A DNA stretch of 64,000 bases from an uncultured Oscillospiraceae bacterium (GCA_910588495.1 CAJUPU010000002.1:56745-120744), one strand, 5' to 3'. Shown: positions 27,605 through 35,879, numbered from the stretch's first letter. Notes: generated by a model from the letters alone, not told the origin. Numbers and translations are program-made.

Positions 27605-29281
27605 TCAGTCCTGGTCCCAGAACAGGGTGGCGCCCTGGTGGGCGCTGGTGCAGTGCTTGCGGTAGAGCTGGAGCCAGCCGGAGGCGGGCTTGACCACCGG
27701 CGTCCACTCTTCCCTGCGGCGCTGGAGCTCCTCGCCGCTCACGTCCACCCGCAGGGTACGGGCCTCGATGTCGATGTGGATGAGGTCCCCGTCCCGGATC
27801 AGGGCCAGGTTGCCCCCCTCGTAGGCCTCGGGGCTGACGTGCCCGATGGCCAGCCCGCCGGTGGCGCCGCTGAAGCGGCCGTCGGACACCAGGGCGATCT
27901 TGGCGCCCAGCCCCTTGCCCAGCACGGCGGCCATGAAGGTCTCCATATGGGGCATCCCGGGACTGCCCTTGGGGCCCTCGTAGCGGATGACCACCACGTC
28001 GCCCGCCGTTATCTCGTCCTTGAGGATGGCGTGCCAGGCGTCGTCCTGGCTTTCGTACACCTTGGCGGGGCCGCTGAACCTCCACGCGGCGGGGTCCACG
28101 GCGCTGAATTTGACGATGGCGCTGTCGGTGCCGATGTTGCCGTGGAGCACAGCCAATCCCCCCTGGGGGTGGACGGGGTCGGCTACGGGGCGGATCACAG
28201 CGTGGTCCACCTCCTCCACCGTGGCGGCCTTGTCGCCCAGGGTGCCGAACAGGCCCCTGGTCCCGGCGTCCAGCAGGCCGCCCGCGATGAGCTCCTTCAC
28301 CACGCCGGGCAGGCCGCCCGCGGCCTCGAACTCCTCCATGGTATAGGTGGGGTGGTTGGGATAGATGGTGCTGATGCAGGGCACCTCGCGGCTGATGCGG
28401 TCGAAGGTCTCCGGGCCGATATCACAGCCGGTCTGCCGGGCGATGGCCGGTATGTGGAGCATGCTGTTGGTGCTGCCGCCGGTGGCCATCATGTACCGCA
28501 CCACATTTTCCATGCTGCGCTGATCGATGAAGTCCCGGGGCCGGATCTCCTCCCGCCAGGCCCGCATCACGCCCCGTGCGGCCTCCCGCGCCAGTTCATG
28601 CCACTTGGGCGTCTGGCTGCGGGTGCTGGCGTTGCCGTGGGGGGACAGGCCCAGCAGCTCCGCCATGGAGCTCATGGTGTTGGCGGTGCCCATGAAGGGG
28701 CAGGCGCCGGGGGTGGGACAGGCGCAGCGCACCACGCCCTTGTAATCCTCCCGGGACATGCTGCCCTCCACATAGGCGGCGTAGGCCTGTTTGGTGTGGG
28801 TGAGGGTCAGCATACGGCCCTGATAGTGCCCGGCGGCCATGTATCCGCCGGTGAACATGACGGTGGGGATGTTCACCCGCAGGGCGCCCATCACCATGCC
28901 GGGCACCACCTTGTCGCAGGTGGCCAGCATGATCATGCCCTCCAGGCCGTTGAGCTCGGCCACGGTCTCCACCTCGCTGGACACCAGGTCCCGGGTGGGC
29001 AGGGTATAGCGGTCGCCGGGGGTGTTGCTGCACATGCCGTCGCAGATGCCGGTGATGGGCAGCTCCAGGGCCAGGCCGCCCGCCCCATAGATCTCCTCCT
29101 TGAGCTCCCGGACCAGCTCCTTGTCGAAGGGGAAGTGGCCGGGGTTCATCTCGTTCCAGGTGTTGATGATGCCGATGATGGGCCGCTTCGCGTCCTCCTC
29201 GCCCACGCCCATGGCGTACAGCAGCGCGTTGCGGTGGTCCAGGGACTCCTCATTCCAGGTGCGGATCTTCTCGTTCGTCAT
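27605..29281 (-). CDS. IlvD/Edd-family Fe-S dehydratase, probably sugar-acid dehydratase
   Basis: 558 residues from the ATG at 29281 (GAGGCGAAATC before it). Family landmarks: CDKVVPGMVMGALRVN (C122), CPTPGACPFMGTANT (C188, C194) and RFSGATGGLAIGHVSPEA. The first Fe-S cysteine of biosynthetic IlvD, in the NPCN motif, is replaced by glycine (NPGHF, G48); instead C80 and C84 lie in ICDGMC, closer to the arrangement recalled for xylonate-type dehydratases. With a LacI regulator, epimerase, SDR and alcohol dehydrogenase downstream, dehydration of an aldonate or similar hydroxy-acid is more likely than isoleucine-valine synthesis. First gene of the eight-gene operon. Confidence 0.86.
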   Translation of the reverse strand: MTNEKIRTWNEESLDHRNALLYAMGVGEEDAKRPIIGIINTWNEMNPGHFPFDKELVRELKEEIYGAGGLALELPITGICDGMCSNTPGDRYTLPTRDLVSSEVETVAELNGLEGMIMLATCDKVVPGMVMGALRVNIPTVMFTGGYMAAGHYQGRMLTLTHTKQAYAAYVEGSMSREDYKGVVRCACPTPGACPFMGTANTMSSMAELLGLSPHGNASTRSQTPKWHELAREAARGVMRAWREEIRPRDFIDQRSMENVVRYMMATGGSTNSMLHIPAIARQTGCDIGPETFDRISREVPCISTIYPNHPTYTMEEFEAAGGLPGVVKELIAGGLLDAGTRGLFGTLGDKAATVEEVDHAVIRPVADPVHPQGGLAVLHGNIGTDSAIVKFSAVDPAAWRFSGPAKVYESQDDAWHAILKDEITAGDVVVIRYEGPKGSPGMPHMETFMAAVLGKGLGAKIALVSDGRFSGATGGLAIGHVSPEAYEGGNLALIRDGDLIHIDIEARTLRVDVSGEELQRRREEWTPVVKPASGWLQLYRKHCTSAHQGATLFWDQD

Positions 29282-29300
29282 GATTTCGCCTCGATTCCTC

Positions 29301-29329
29301 AGTTTACCTGCTTTGCAGGCTTTTTGCAA
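29301..29329 (-). promoter_or_regulatory. Promoter of the dehydratase-led catabolic operon
   Basis: Minus-strand TTGCAA-N17-TAAACT, about 20 bp from the dehydratase ATG. The spacer contains the inverted repeat CCTGC-AAA-GCAGG, and the -35 box overlaps half a LacI-type operator (CGCTTGCA). Confidence 0.65.
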
Positions 29330-29355
29330 GCGATGGTGTCATATTTTCACAGAAG

Positions 29356-29405
29356 CCGCCCTGTTTTCTGAAATGCTTTTCATATCCCAGTCCGATGCAG
29401 GGCGG
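29356..29405. terminator. Inverted repeat downstream of livF
   Basis: CCGCCCTG (29356-29363) and CAGGGCGG (29398-29405) enclose a 34-nt AT-rich loop. It could terminate the transporter transcript before the dehydratase promoter, but it lacks a clean T tract. Confidence 0.4.
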
Positions 29406-29488
29406 TCTTTCCCCGATCTCCATGGGGTCATTCCGTCATTTTCCGCCATTTATCCGGTTTTCCAGTATGAAAACGGGGCGCCGTCGTT

Positions 29489-30196
29489 TCAGCCGCCCAG
29501 GTATGCCTTGCGCACGTCGTCGGACTGCAAGAGCTCCTGCCCGGTGCCGGAGAGGCTGATCCTGCCGTTTTCCAGCACATAGGCGTAGTCGCAGACGCCC
29601 AGCGCCTTTTTTGCGTTTTGCTCCACCAGGAGCACGGTGATGCCCCGGCCCTGGATCTGCCGGATCAGGTCGTAGATCTGGTCCACGATGATGGGGGCCA
29701 GGCCCATGGAAGGCTCGTCCAGCAGCAGGATCTTGGGGCGGCTCATCAGGCCCCGGGCCACCGCCAGCATCTGCTGCTCGCCACCGGAGAAGGTCCCGGC
29801 GAACTGGTTCTCCCGCTCCTTCAGGCGGGGGAACAGCTTGTACTGCTCCTCCAGGTCCTGTTCCAGCTCCTTGCCCTTGAACAGGTAGCCCCCCACCAGC
29901 AGGTTGTCCCGCACGGTCAGGCCGGAGAAGCATTTGCGGCCCTCCGGCACCTGCACCACGCCCTTGGCCACGATCTTGCTGGGCTTTTTGGGCAGCTCCT
30001 CCCCCTCGAACAGGATGGAGCCGCTCCGGGGGCGGACCAGCCCGGAGATGGTGCGCAGCAGGGTGGTCTTTCCCGCGCCGTTGGCCCCGATGATGGAGAC
30101 GATCTGCCCCCTGCGCACTTCGACGCTCACACCGCGCAGCGCCTCGACATGGCCGTAGCTGACGGCGATATCGGTCACTTTCAGCATCGGTTCCAT
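29489..30196 (-). CDS. livF: Branched-chain amino acid-type ABC transporter ATPase LivF
   Basis: 235 residues from the ATG at 30196 (GGAGG 7 bp upstream). Walker A GANGAGKTT, signature FSGGEQQMLAVARGL, Walker B ILLLDEPSMGL and the LivF-typical VPEGRKCFSGLTV. It pairs with LivG on the cytoplasmic face of the LivHM permease. Last gene of the transporter operon; its start lies 2 bp past the livG stop. Confidence 0.93.
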   Translation of the reverse strand: MEPMLKVTDIAVSYGHVEALRGVSVEVRRGQIVSIIGANGAGKTTLLRTISGLVRPRSGSILFEGEELPKKPSKIVAKGVVQVPEGRKCFSGLTVRDNLLVGGYLFKGKELEQDLEEQYKLFPRLKERENQFAGTFSGGEQQMLAVARGLMSRPKILLLDEPSMGLAPIIVDQIYDLIRQIQGRGITVLLVEQNAKKALGVCDYAYVLENGRISLSGTGQELLQSDDVRKAYLGG

Positions 30197-30198
30197 GG

Positions 30199-30963
30199 TC
30201 AATCCTCCTTGCCGAGATAAGCTTCGATCACTTCGGGATCGTGCTGGACCTGTTCCGGAGTGCCCACCGCGATGGTCTTGCCGAAATTCTGCACATGGAT
30301 CAGATCCGAGACGTTCATCACCAGCTCCAGGCGGTGCTCGATCAGCAGGATGCCGAAGCCGATCTCCTTGGAAATGCGCTGGATGAGCTCCATCAGCCCG
30401 GCCACCTCGGTGGGGTTGAGTCCGGCGGCGGGCTCGTCCAGCAAAAGGATCTTAGGCTCGCACATCAGCGCCCGTGCGATCTCGATCCGGCGCTGCATTC
30501 CATAGGCCAGGTTCTCCGGCCGCTCGCCCATGTAGTCCTTCATGCCCACTACCTCCAGGTAGTGGCGGCACAGCTCCCGGCCCCGCCTCTCCTCCGCCCG
30601 GCGGGCGGGGGTGGGCAGCAGGCCGCCCAGGATGCCGTACCGGCTCTGGGGGTCGAAGGCGCACATGACGTTTTCCTCCACCGTCAGGCCCTTGAACAGG
30701 CGGATGTTCTGAAAGGTGCGGCCCATGCCCAGCCGGGTGATCTTGTGCTGTTCCAGGCGGGTGATGTCCACCCCGTTCAGGGTCACGCTGCCCTGCTCGG
30801 GGATGTAGACGCCGGAGATGGCGTTGAAGATCGTGGTCTTGCCCGCCCCATTGGGGCCGATGATGCCGTGGATCTCGCCGGGTTCCGCCTCCAGGGAGAA
30901 GCCCTGGATGGCCTTGACGCCGCCGAAGCTTTTGTGGATGTCCTTCACGCTCAAAAGCGCCAT
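30199..30963 (-). CDS. livG: Branched-chain amino acid-type ABC transporter ATPase LivG
   Basis: 254 residues. Walker A GPNGAGKTT, GRTFQNIRLF, an unusual signature NLAYGMQRRIEIARAL (YGMQRR where many ABC proteins have SGGQ, common in LivG), Walker B ILLLDEPAAGLNP and the LivG C-terminal GTPEQVQHDPEVIEAYLG. It abuts livM with no gap. Confidence 0.93.
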   Translation of the reverse strand: MALLSVKDIHKSFGGVKAIQGFSLEAEPGEIHGIIGPNGAGKTTIFNAISGVYIPEQGSVTLNGVDITRLEQHKITRLGMGRTFQNIRLFKGLTVEENVMCAFDPQSRYGILGGLLPTPARRAEERRGRELCRHYLEVVGMKDYMGERPENLAYGMQRRIEIARALMCEPKILLLDEPAAGLNPTEVAGLMELIQRISKEIGFGILLIEHRLELVMNVSDLIHVQNFGKTIAVGTPEQVQHDPEVIEAYLGKED

Positions 30964-31848
30964 TTACTCCGCCCCCCTTCTCTTTCGGCTCAGGGCCCGC
31001 TTGATGCCGCCGGGAAGGGCCCGGAGGTTGGCCGGGGTCAGCTCCCACTCGCCCAGCAGGCCGGAGGGACGGAAGTTGATGATCAGCAGCACCAGCACGG
31101 CATAGATGACATAGCGGAAGTTCAGCAGCTCCCGCAGCATCTGGGGCAGGGCGCTGAGGATCAGCGCGCCCAGGGTGGAGCCGGTCAGGCTGTTCACCCC
31201 GCCGAAGAACACCATGATGACCCAGTCCGCGCTGCGCTTCCAGCCGAAGCCGGTGGGGTCCACGTAGGACATGTAGAAGGCGTACAGGCAGCCGGAGTAG
31301 CTGGTCAGGGCCACGCTGATGAGGAAGGCGATCATCTTGACCCGGGTGATGTCGATGCCCATGGCCTTGGCGGCCAGCTCGTCGCCCCGCAGGGCGATGC
31401 ACTGCCGGCCATATTTGCTGGTCTTGAACAGGGCCACCAGCGTCAGGGCCGCGGCGGCGGACACCGCCGTGATGCCCAGCCCCACCGTGCGGGGGATGCC
31501 GGTGAGGCCGGAGGCGCCGCCGGTGAGGGTGGTCATGCGGTTGAGCAGGGCGGCGATAGCCTCACCGAAGCCCAGGGTCACCAGCGAGATATAGTCCCGG
31601 CGGAGCCGGACCACCGGATAGCCGATGAGGTAGCCCACCGCCACGGCCAGCACCACGGCCAGCAGCATGGCCAGGGGGATGGGCACGTGCAGGCGCAGCA
31701 CCAGCAGGCCGGAGGCGTAGGCTCCGATGGCCATGAAGGCCGCTTGGCCCAGGGAGAACATCCCGGTCAGCCCGGTGAGCACGTACACGCCCGCCACGGC
31801 GATCAGCGTGATGAAGATCTGGGTCAGTACGTTGGAAACAAGTGCCAT
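30964..31848 (-). CDS. livM: Branched-chain amino acid-type ABC transporter permease LivM
   Basis: 294 residues from the ATG at 31848. About eight to nine TM helices; LivM hallmarks GYPVVRLRRDYISLVTLGFGE and ALRGDELAAKAMGID, the cytoplasmic coupling region. It forms the channel with LivH. An upstream in-frame start would add a 42-residue Cys/Arg-rich stretch that is simply livH sequence in another frame. Confidence 0.92.
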   Translation of the reverse strand: MALVSNVLTQIFITLIAVAGVYVLTGLTGMFSLGQAAFMAIGAYASGLLVLRLHVPIPLAMLLAVVLAVAVGYLIGYPVVRLRRDYISLVTLGFGEAIAALLNRMTTLTGGASGLTGIPRTVGLGITAVSAAAALTLVALFKTSKYGRQCIALRGDELAAKAMGIDITRVKMIAFLISVALTSYSGCLYAFYMSYVDPTGFGWKRSADWVIMVFFGGVNSLTGSTLGALILSALPQMLRELLNFRYVIYAVLVLLIINFRPSGLLGEWELTPANLRALPGGIKRALSRKRRGAE

Positions 31849-31864
31849 AACCTTTCTCCCTCCC

Positions 31865-32734
31865 TTACGCTTTTTCCTGCACGTTGCTGCCCGCGATGCC
31901 CTGGGGACGCAGCAGCAGGAACACCAGCATGATGGCGAACGTGGCGATGGTGGAGTAGCCGGAGCCCAGGACACTGAGCAGGCCGGTCTCTACCACGCCC
32001 AGCAGGAACGCGCCGATGATCGCGCCGGGCAGGCTGCCCAGCCCGCCGATGACCGAGGCGATGAAGCCCTTGACCACCAGGCTGCCCAGGGTGGGGTAGA
32101 GCGTATATTTGATGCCCAGAAAGACCCCCGCGAAGCCCGCCAGCACACCGGAGATCACGAAGGTGAGCTGGATGATGCGGGTGGAGTCGATGCCCATGAG
32201 CTGGGCGGTGTCCCGGTCGAAGGAGACGGCGCGCAGCGCACGGCCCAGGCGGGTCTTCTGGATGATGTAGCCGAGTATGAGCAGCGCGGCGATGCTGATG
32301 AGGAACATGATCGCGTCGCTGGTGGAGATGATGATGCCCAGGTCCAGGGTGGGCGTCTCGAAAAAGGAGGGGAAGTTGAAGAAGTTGGAGCCCACGCGGA
32401 TCGTGACGAGCCCCTCGTACAGCGTGCCCAGCGTGATGGAGGACACAAAAAAGTAGGTGGCGGAAGAGTGGTTCTTCAAAATGCGGCGGAAGCCGACGAA
32501 CTCGCCGAACAGCGCGATGCACGCGCCCGCTGCCCCGGCGGCCAGCAGGGTGGGCACCAGCCCCATGCCCTTCTGGGAGACCAGGAAGAAGGCGGTGAAG
32601 GCGGCGGCGGTCATGGTGGCGCCGTGGGAGAAGTTGGAGAATTTCAGAACGTTGAAGATCAGGGCGAAGCCTGTGGCGATCAGGGCGTAGATGGAGCCTG
32701 TCGCAAGGCCGTTGATCAGGATCTGCAGCGACAT
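31865..32734 (-). CDS. livH: Branched-chain amino acid-type ABC transporter permease LivH
   Basis: 289 residues from the ATG at 32734 with GAGGAGG upstream. Typical opening LQILINGLATGSIYALIATG, the coupling region RALRAVSFDRDTAQLMGID and closing GSLPGAIIGAFLLGVVE. A strong hairpin lies between this gene and the binding-protein gene, probably lowering permease expression relative to the binding protein. Confidence 0.92.
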   Translation of the reverse strand: MSLQILINGLATGSIYALIATGFALIFNVLKFSNFSHGATMTAAAFTAFFLVSQKGMGLVPTLLAAGAAGACIALFGEFVGFRRILKNHSSATYFFVSSITLGTLYEGLVTIRVGSNFFNFPSFFETPTLDLGIIISTSDAIMFLISIAALLILGYIIQKTRLGRALRAVSFDRDTAQLMGIDSTRIIQLTFVISGVLAGFAGVFLGIKYTLYPTLGSLVVKGFIASVIGGLGSLPGAIIGAFLLGVVETGLLSVLGSGYSTIATFAIMLVFLLLRPQGIAGSNVQEKA

Positions 32735-32775
32735 GGCGGACCTCCTCGAAATCAGGTGTAGTGGGCACAAAAAGA

Positions 32776-32820
32776 GCATGGCCCCCGTCACTAGGGATAG
32801 CTGTGCGGCGGGGGCCATGC
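32776..32820 (-). terminator. Intercistronic terminator/attenuator between livJ and livH
   Basis: A 12-bp perfect stem (GCATGGCCCCCG / CGGGGGCCATGC), then CTCTTTTTG reading on the minus strand. Transcripts from the promoter at 34234-34262 would partly end here, giving excess binding-protein mRNA. Confidence 0.75.
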
Positions 32821-32855
32821 TTTGTCCAGTCAGGGCTCAGACGGCGTCGGGATGG

Positions 32856-34073
32856 TCAGCCGGCGAACTCCTCCAGCATGACCGGGGTCTGGTTCTCATA
32901 GGTGTACATGAACATGCCCATGCCGTCGGGCATATGGGTGGCGGGGTCGATGGTCAGGGTGCCGGTCAGGCCCTTGAAGTCCTTCACGTTCTCGATGGCG
33001 CTGACCAGGGCGGCGTTGTCCTCCAGGCCGGCCTCCTCCAGGCACTGCTTGGCGATCATGACCACGTCGTAGCCCAGGAAGTACTTGTTGACGGCGCTCA
33101 CCTTGTCCTCCACGGCGGCGGCCATCTCGGCGGTGGTGGCGTCCTCGGTGTTGATGTTGTTGATGTAGTAGACGTTGGAGCAGTCACCGCCGTAAGTGGT
33201 GTTGAAGGAGGGCGCGGCGTCCAGGCCGCAGATCAGCTTGCCCTGGTAGCCCAGCTCCTTGGCGGCGGTGGCGATGGCCACCAGCTGCTGGGTGTAGTTG
33301 GGGCAGTAGATGCCGTCCACGTTGGCGGAGACCAGGGGCTGGAGCAGGGTCTTGTAGTCGGTGTCGGCGGCGCCGTAAGCCACCACCAGGCTGTTGTCGA
33401 TGGTGATGCCGCTCTTGGCCAGCTCGTCGGTGAAGGGAGCCAGCAGGGAGACGGAGTAGGCGTTCTCCTGATTATAGATGACGCCGAAGGTCTTCATGCC
33501 GTTCTTCAGGGCGAAGGCCGCCATGATCTGGCCCTGGGTGGTGGCGCTGGGCTGGAAGCAGAACATGTTTTTATAGACGGAGCCGTCCTCCCGCATCTGG
33601 CAGGCGGGGTCCAGGGCGAAGCCCATGACCGGCACGTCATAGCTCTCGGAGGTCTCCTTGATGGCGTTGGCGATGTTGGCCACCGGGGGGCCCACGATCA
33701 GCTTCACCTTGTCCACGGTGACGGCGGTGATGTAGGCGTTGACGGCCTCGGTCACGTCGCCCTTGGTGTCATAGGTCTTCATCACCACGGTCTTGCCGTC
33801 GATGCCGCCGTTGGCGTTGATCTCATCCACGGCGGCCTGCGCGCCCGCCTGGACGGACATGCCCAGAGCGGAAGTGGGGCCGGTGATGTCCTGGAGGCAG
33901 CCGATCAGGATCTCGCCGCCCTCGCCGCCGCCCTGGCTGGGGGCCTCGGAGGAGGGAGAACCGCCCGACTGGGACGGGGCTGCGGACTCTTTGCTGCCGC
34001 TGTCGCCGCAGGCGGCCAGGCTGAGCGCCATGACGGCGGCCAGCATCAATGCCAGAAGCTTTTTCATTTTCAT
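32856..34073 (-). CDS. livJ: Branched-chain amino acid-type ABC transporter substrate-binding lipoprotein
   Basis: 405 residues. Lipoprotein signal peptide with lipobox LAAC (Cys near residue 22), a Ser/Gly/Glu-rich linker (to about 52), then a type I periplasmic-binding fold: ILIGCLQDITGPTSALG, AAVDEINANGGIDGK, IVGPPVANIANAIKE and VDGIYCPNYTQQLVAI. Anchored outside the membrane, it captures the ligand for LivHMGF. The family binds amino acids but also amides, aromatic acids and other small molecules; the LacI-type operators flanking its promoter argue for a carbon source. Confidence 0.9.
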   Translation of the reverse strand: MKMKKLLALMLAAVMALSLAACGDSGSKESAAPSQSGGSPSSEAPSQGGGEGGEILIGCLQDITGPTSALGMSVQAGAQAAVDEINANGGIDGKTVVMKTYDTKGDVTEAVNAYITAVTVDKVKLIVGPPVANIANAIKETSESYDVPVMGFALDPACQMREDGSVYKNMFCFQPSATTQGQIMAAFALKNGMKTFGVIYNQENAYSVSLLAPFTDELAKSGITIDNSLVVAYGAADTDYKTLLQPLVSANVDGIYCPNYTQQLVAIATAAKELGYQGKLICGLDAAPSFNTTYGGDCSNVYYINNINTEDATTAEMAAAVEDKVSAVNKYFLGYDVVMIAKQCLEEAGLEDNAALVSAIENVKDFKGLTGTLTIDPATHMPDGMGMFMYTYENQTPVMLEEFAG

Positions 34074-34150
34074 CTTAGTTCTCTCCTTTTTTGATTTGGG
34101 GTCTCACGGGTGTGTCTGCCGGGCCAGACGAGGGCCCACTCCGGCTGTTC

Positions 34151-34164
34151 TGCAATCGTTTGCA
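34151..34164. promoter_or_regulatory. LacI/CRE-type operator within an extended dyad (downstream site)
   Basis: TGCAATCGTTTGCA fits the TGCAA-N-CG-N-TTGCA consensus. It is the centre of a 34-bp dyad at 34141-34174 (CCGGC...GCCGG outer arms, 14 of 17 positions matching). It lies in the 5' leader, about 65-75 bp after the predicted start of livJ transcription. Confidence 0.72.
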
Positions 34165-34182
34165 AAACGGCCGGAAAATTCA

Positions 34183-34222
34183 GTTGGCAAATTGTCCAGA
34201 AAACTCGTCCAATTTCGCCAAC
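34183..34222 (-). promoter_or_regulatory. 5'-leader hairpin of the livJ mRNA
   Basis: GTTGGCAAATTG (34183-34194) pairs with CAATTTCGCCAAC (34210-34222): 12 bp with one bulge. On the minus-strand transcript this stem starts within a few bases of the predicted 5' end, where it could stabilise the mRNA. Confidence 0.55.
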
Positions 34223-34233
34223 CCGATAGGGCA

Positions 34234-34262
34234 ATAATACAATACAGCAGGGGAATTGTCAA
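34234..34262 (-). promoter_or_regulatory. Promoter of the livJ-H-M-G-F operon
   Basis: Near-consensus minus-strand sigma-A promoter TTGACA-N17-TATTAT, about 155 bp before the livJ ATG and flanked on both sides by LacI-type operators about 160 bp apart. Confidence 0.9.
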
Positions 34263-34310
34263 CATATTTCGCGCAACTTTCTATTTTTAGCAGAATAGAC
34301 AACTATTCTT

Positions 34311-34324
34311 TGCAAACGTTAGCA
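34311..34324. promoter_or_regulatory. LacI/CRE-type operator (upstream site)
   Basis: TGCAAACGTTAGCA matches its complement at 6 of 7 half-site positions and also fits the catabolite-responsive CcpA consensus. It lies about 50 bp upstream of the -35 box of the liv promoter. Confidence 0.65.
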
Positions 34325-34515
34325 GAAATCACGAAATTTTCGGGCGGTCAAATGGGCCCGGACCCGCACGCCCCATGTTCCGCCGAGGTCCGCGATACAG
34401 ATGGATGGATCGGGCCGCCGCACATCTGCACATCTCGCCCACGGTGCGGCGGATGCAAACGTCTTTTGTTACGACTTTGATACCAGTTCTTAAACCGATC
34501 TTAAGGTTTCCCATA

Positions 34516-34544
34516 TTGAATCCTTCCCGAACCTATGGTATCCT
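34516..34544 (+). promoter_or_regulatory. Promoter of the transglutaminase-like gene
   Basis: TTGAAT-N17-TATCCT, about 40 bp before the ATG at 34584. Between 34325 and 34515 I see no other feature. Confidence 0.6.
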
Positions 34545-34583
34545 ATCTCTGTTATTCTTGATGGAATGGAGGGCTCTCACACC

Positions 34584-35879
34584 ATGAACACCGACATCAA
34601 TGAGACCCAGGAAAGCACCGGGACGGCCCAGGCCCAAGCGCCCAAGAAGAAGGGCGGGGCCGGTCACATCATCTTCGCCGTCCTGGCCGCCTGCTGCCTG
34701 GTGGCCAGTCTGGGAGTGAACGTCTACCAGGCGGCGGTGTCCGACCGGAAGTCGGCGGACTTCATCGACTACATGCTGGAGCGCATCGCCGAGGAGGAGA
34801 AAAAGGAGAACGAGTACATCGAGGACGGCTTCAAGGTGGGCGGCGAGTATGAGATCCGCTCCACCACCCACATCTCCGACGCCTATAAAAGCGGCGACGA
34901 CAGCCAGCTCAGCGAGGAGGACAAGGAGACGCTGAAGATGGCCAAGGAAGTGCTGGACGAGGTCGTAGAGGACGGCATGAGCGACTACGAGAAGGAGGAG
35001 GCCGTCTACAAGTGGATGGTGAAGAACATCGGCCACGGCCGGGGCGGCGTCATCAGCCGCCCGGGGATGGACCGCTCCGCCTTCACCCCCCACGACGTGC
35101 TGATCTCCAAGGGGGCGGTGTGCGTGGGCTACGCCACCACCTTCCGGTTGTTCATGAACATGCTGGGCATGGACTGCCGCATCGTCCACAACGAGTACCA
35201 CTCCTGGGACCTGGTGAAGCTGGAGGACGGCTGGTATCACGTGGACATCTACAGCGACGCCCACGGGGTGCTGTACGGCAACTTCAACATGACCGACCAG
35301 ACCGCCCGGAACGGCCACAACTGGGACGAGTCCGCCCTGCCCGAGGCCAAAAGCGTGAAGTACTCCCCCGCCGTGCAGAACGCGGTGGAAGTGGACGACC
35401 TCATGGACATCCCCGCCGCCATGCTCGAGGCCCTGGACGGCAAGAGCACCACCCTGTTCTATAAGTTCAAGCAGCCCCTGTCCGACGAGGACATGGGCAA
35501 GGCGGACTTCCTGGTGAACATCCTGGACACGGTGCTCAGCAGCGGGATGCTGGAGGACGTCGGGAGCTACTACTTCCGGGCCGCCTGGTATCCCAGCGAC
35601 CGGGAGGACGACTACATCCTGGGCCTGCTGCTGGAGAGCCGCGATTCCGAGGAGGAGACCGGCATCGATATGGACTCCCCCGAGGCGAAGGAGATCATCA
35701 AGCAGGTGGCTGAGGTCTTTGGCCTCGACCCGGCCATGCTGGGCGGCGATCCGGAGGGCGGCGACTACCCCATCGACGACATCATCGGCGGAGCCGATGG
35801 TCCCGTCGAGGTCGTCACTAAGCCGGACGGCACCGTGGTCACCACCTGGAACGGCGGCGGCAGCGTGGAGCTGCGCTGA
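34584..35879 (+). CDS. Membrane-anchored transglutaminase-like protein
   Basis: 431 residues from the ATG at 34584, 10 bp after GGAGGG. N-terminal membrane helix (about 26-52, HIIFAVLAACCLVASLG), then a helical stretch and a transglutaminase-core fold (about 140-265): catalytic Cys in GAVCVGYATTFRLFMNMLGM, His in NEYHSWDLV and the Asp of WYHVDIY. The C-terminal part (about 270-431) is acidic and of unknown fold. The active site faces outside. Such proteins are presumed cysteine proteases or cross-linking enzymes of the envelope; substrate unknown. A lipoprotein gene follows 16 bp after the stop. Confidence 0.83.
   Translation: MNTDINETQESTGTAQAQAPKKKGGAGHIIFAVLAACCLVASLGVNVYQAAVSDRKSADFIDYMLERIAEEEKKENEYIEDGFKVGGEYEIRSTTHISDAYKSGDDSQLSEEDKETLKMAKEVLDEVVEDGMSDYEKEEAVYKWMVKNIGHGRGGVISRPGMDRSAFTPHDVLISKGAVCVGYATTFRLFMNMLGMDCRIVHNEYHSWDLVKLEDGWYHVDIYSDAHGVLYGNFNMTDQTARNGHNWDESALPEAKSVKYSPAVQNAVEVDDLMDIPAAMLEALDGKSTTLFYKFKQPLSDEDMGKADFLVNILDTVLSSGMLEDVGSYYFRAAWYPSDREDDYILGLLLESRDSEEETGIDMDSPEAKEIIKQVAEVFGLDPAMLGGDPEGGDYPIDDIIGGADGPVEVVTKPDGTVVTTWNGGGSVELR

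Noticed and set aside
26150..29371. Open frame of about 1,070 codons on the plus strand
   Set aside because: Antisense to the epimerase, LacI and dehydratase genes; same composition artefact, no start signal.
29489..34073. Simple housekeeping leucine/isoleucine/valine transporter
   Set aside because: Not excluded, but the flanking LacI-type operators and adjacency to a catabolic operon make a carbon-source ligand at least as likely; kept as a type label only.
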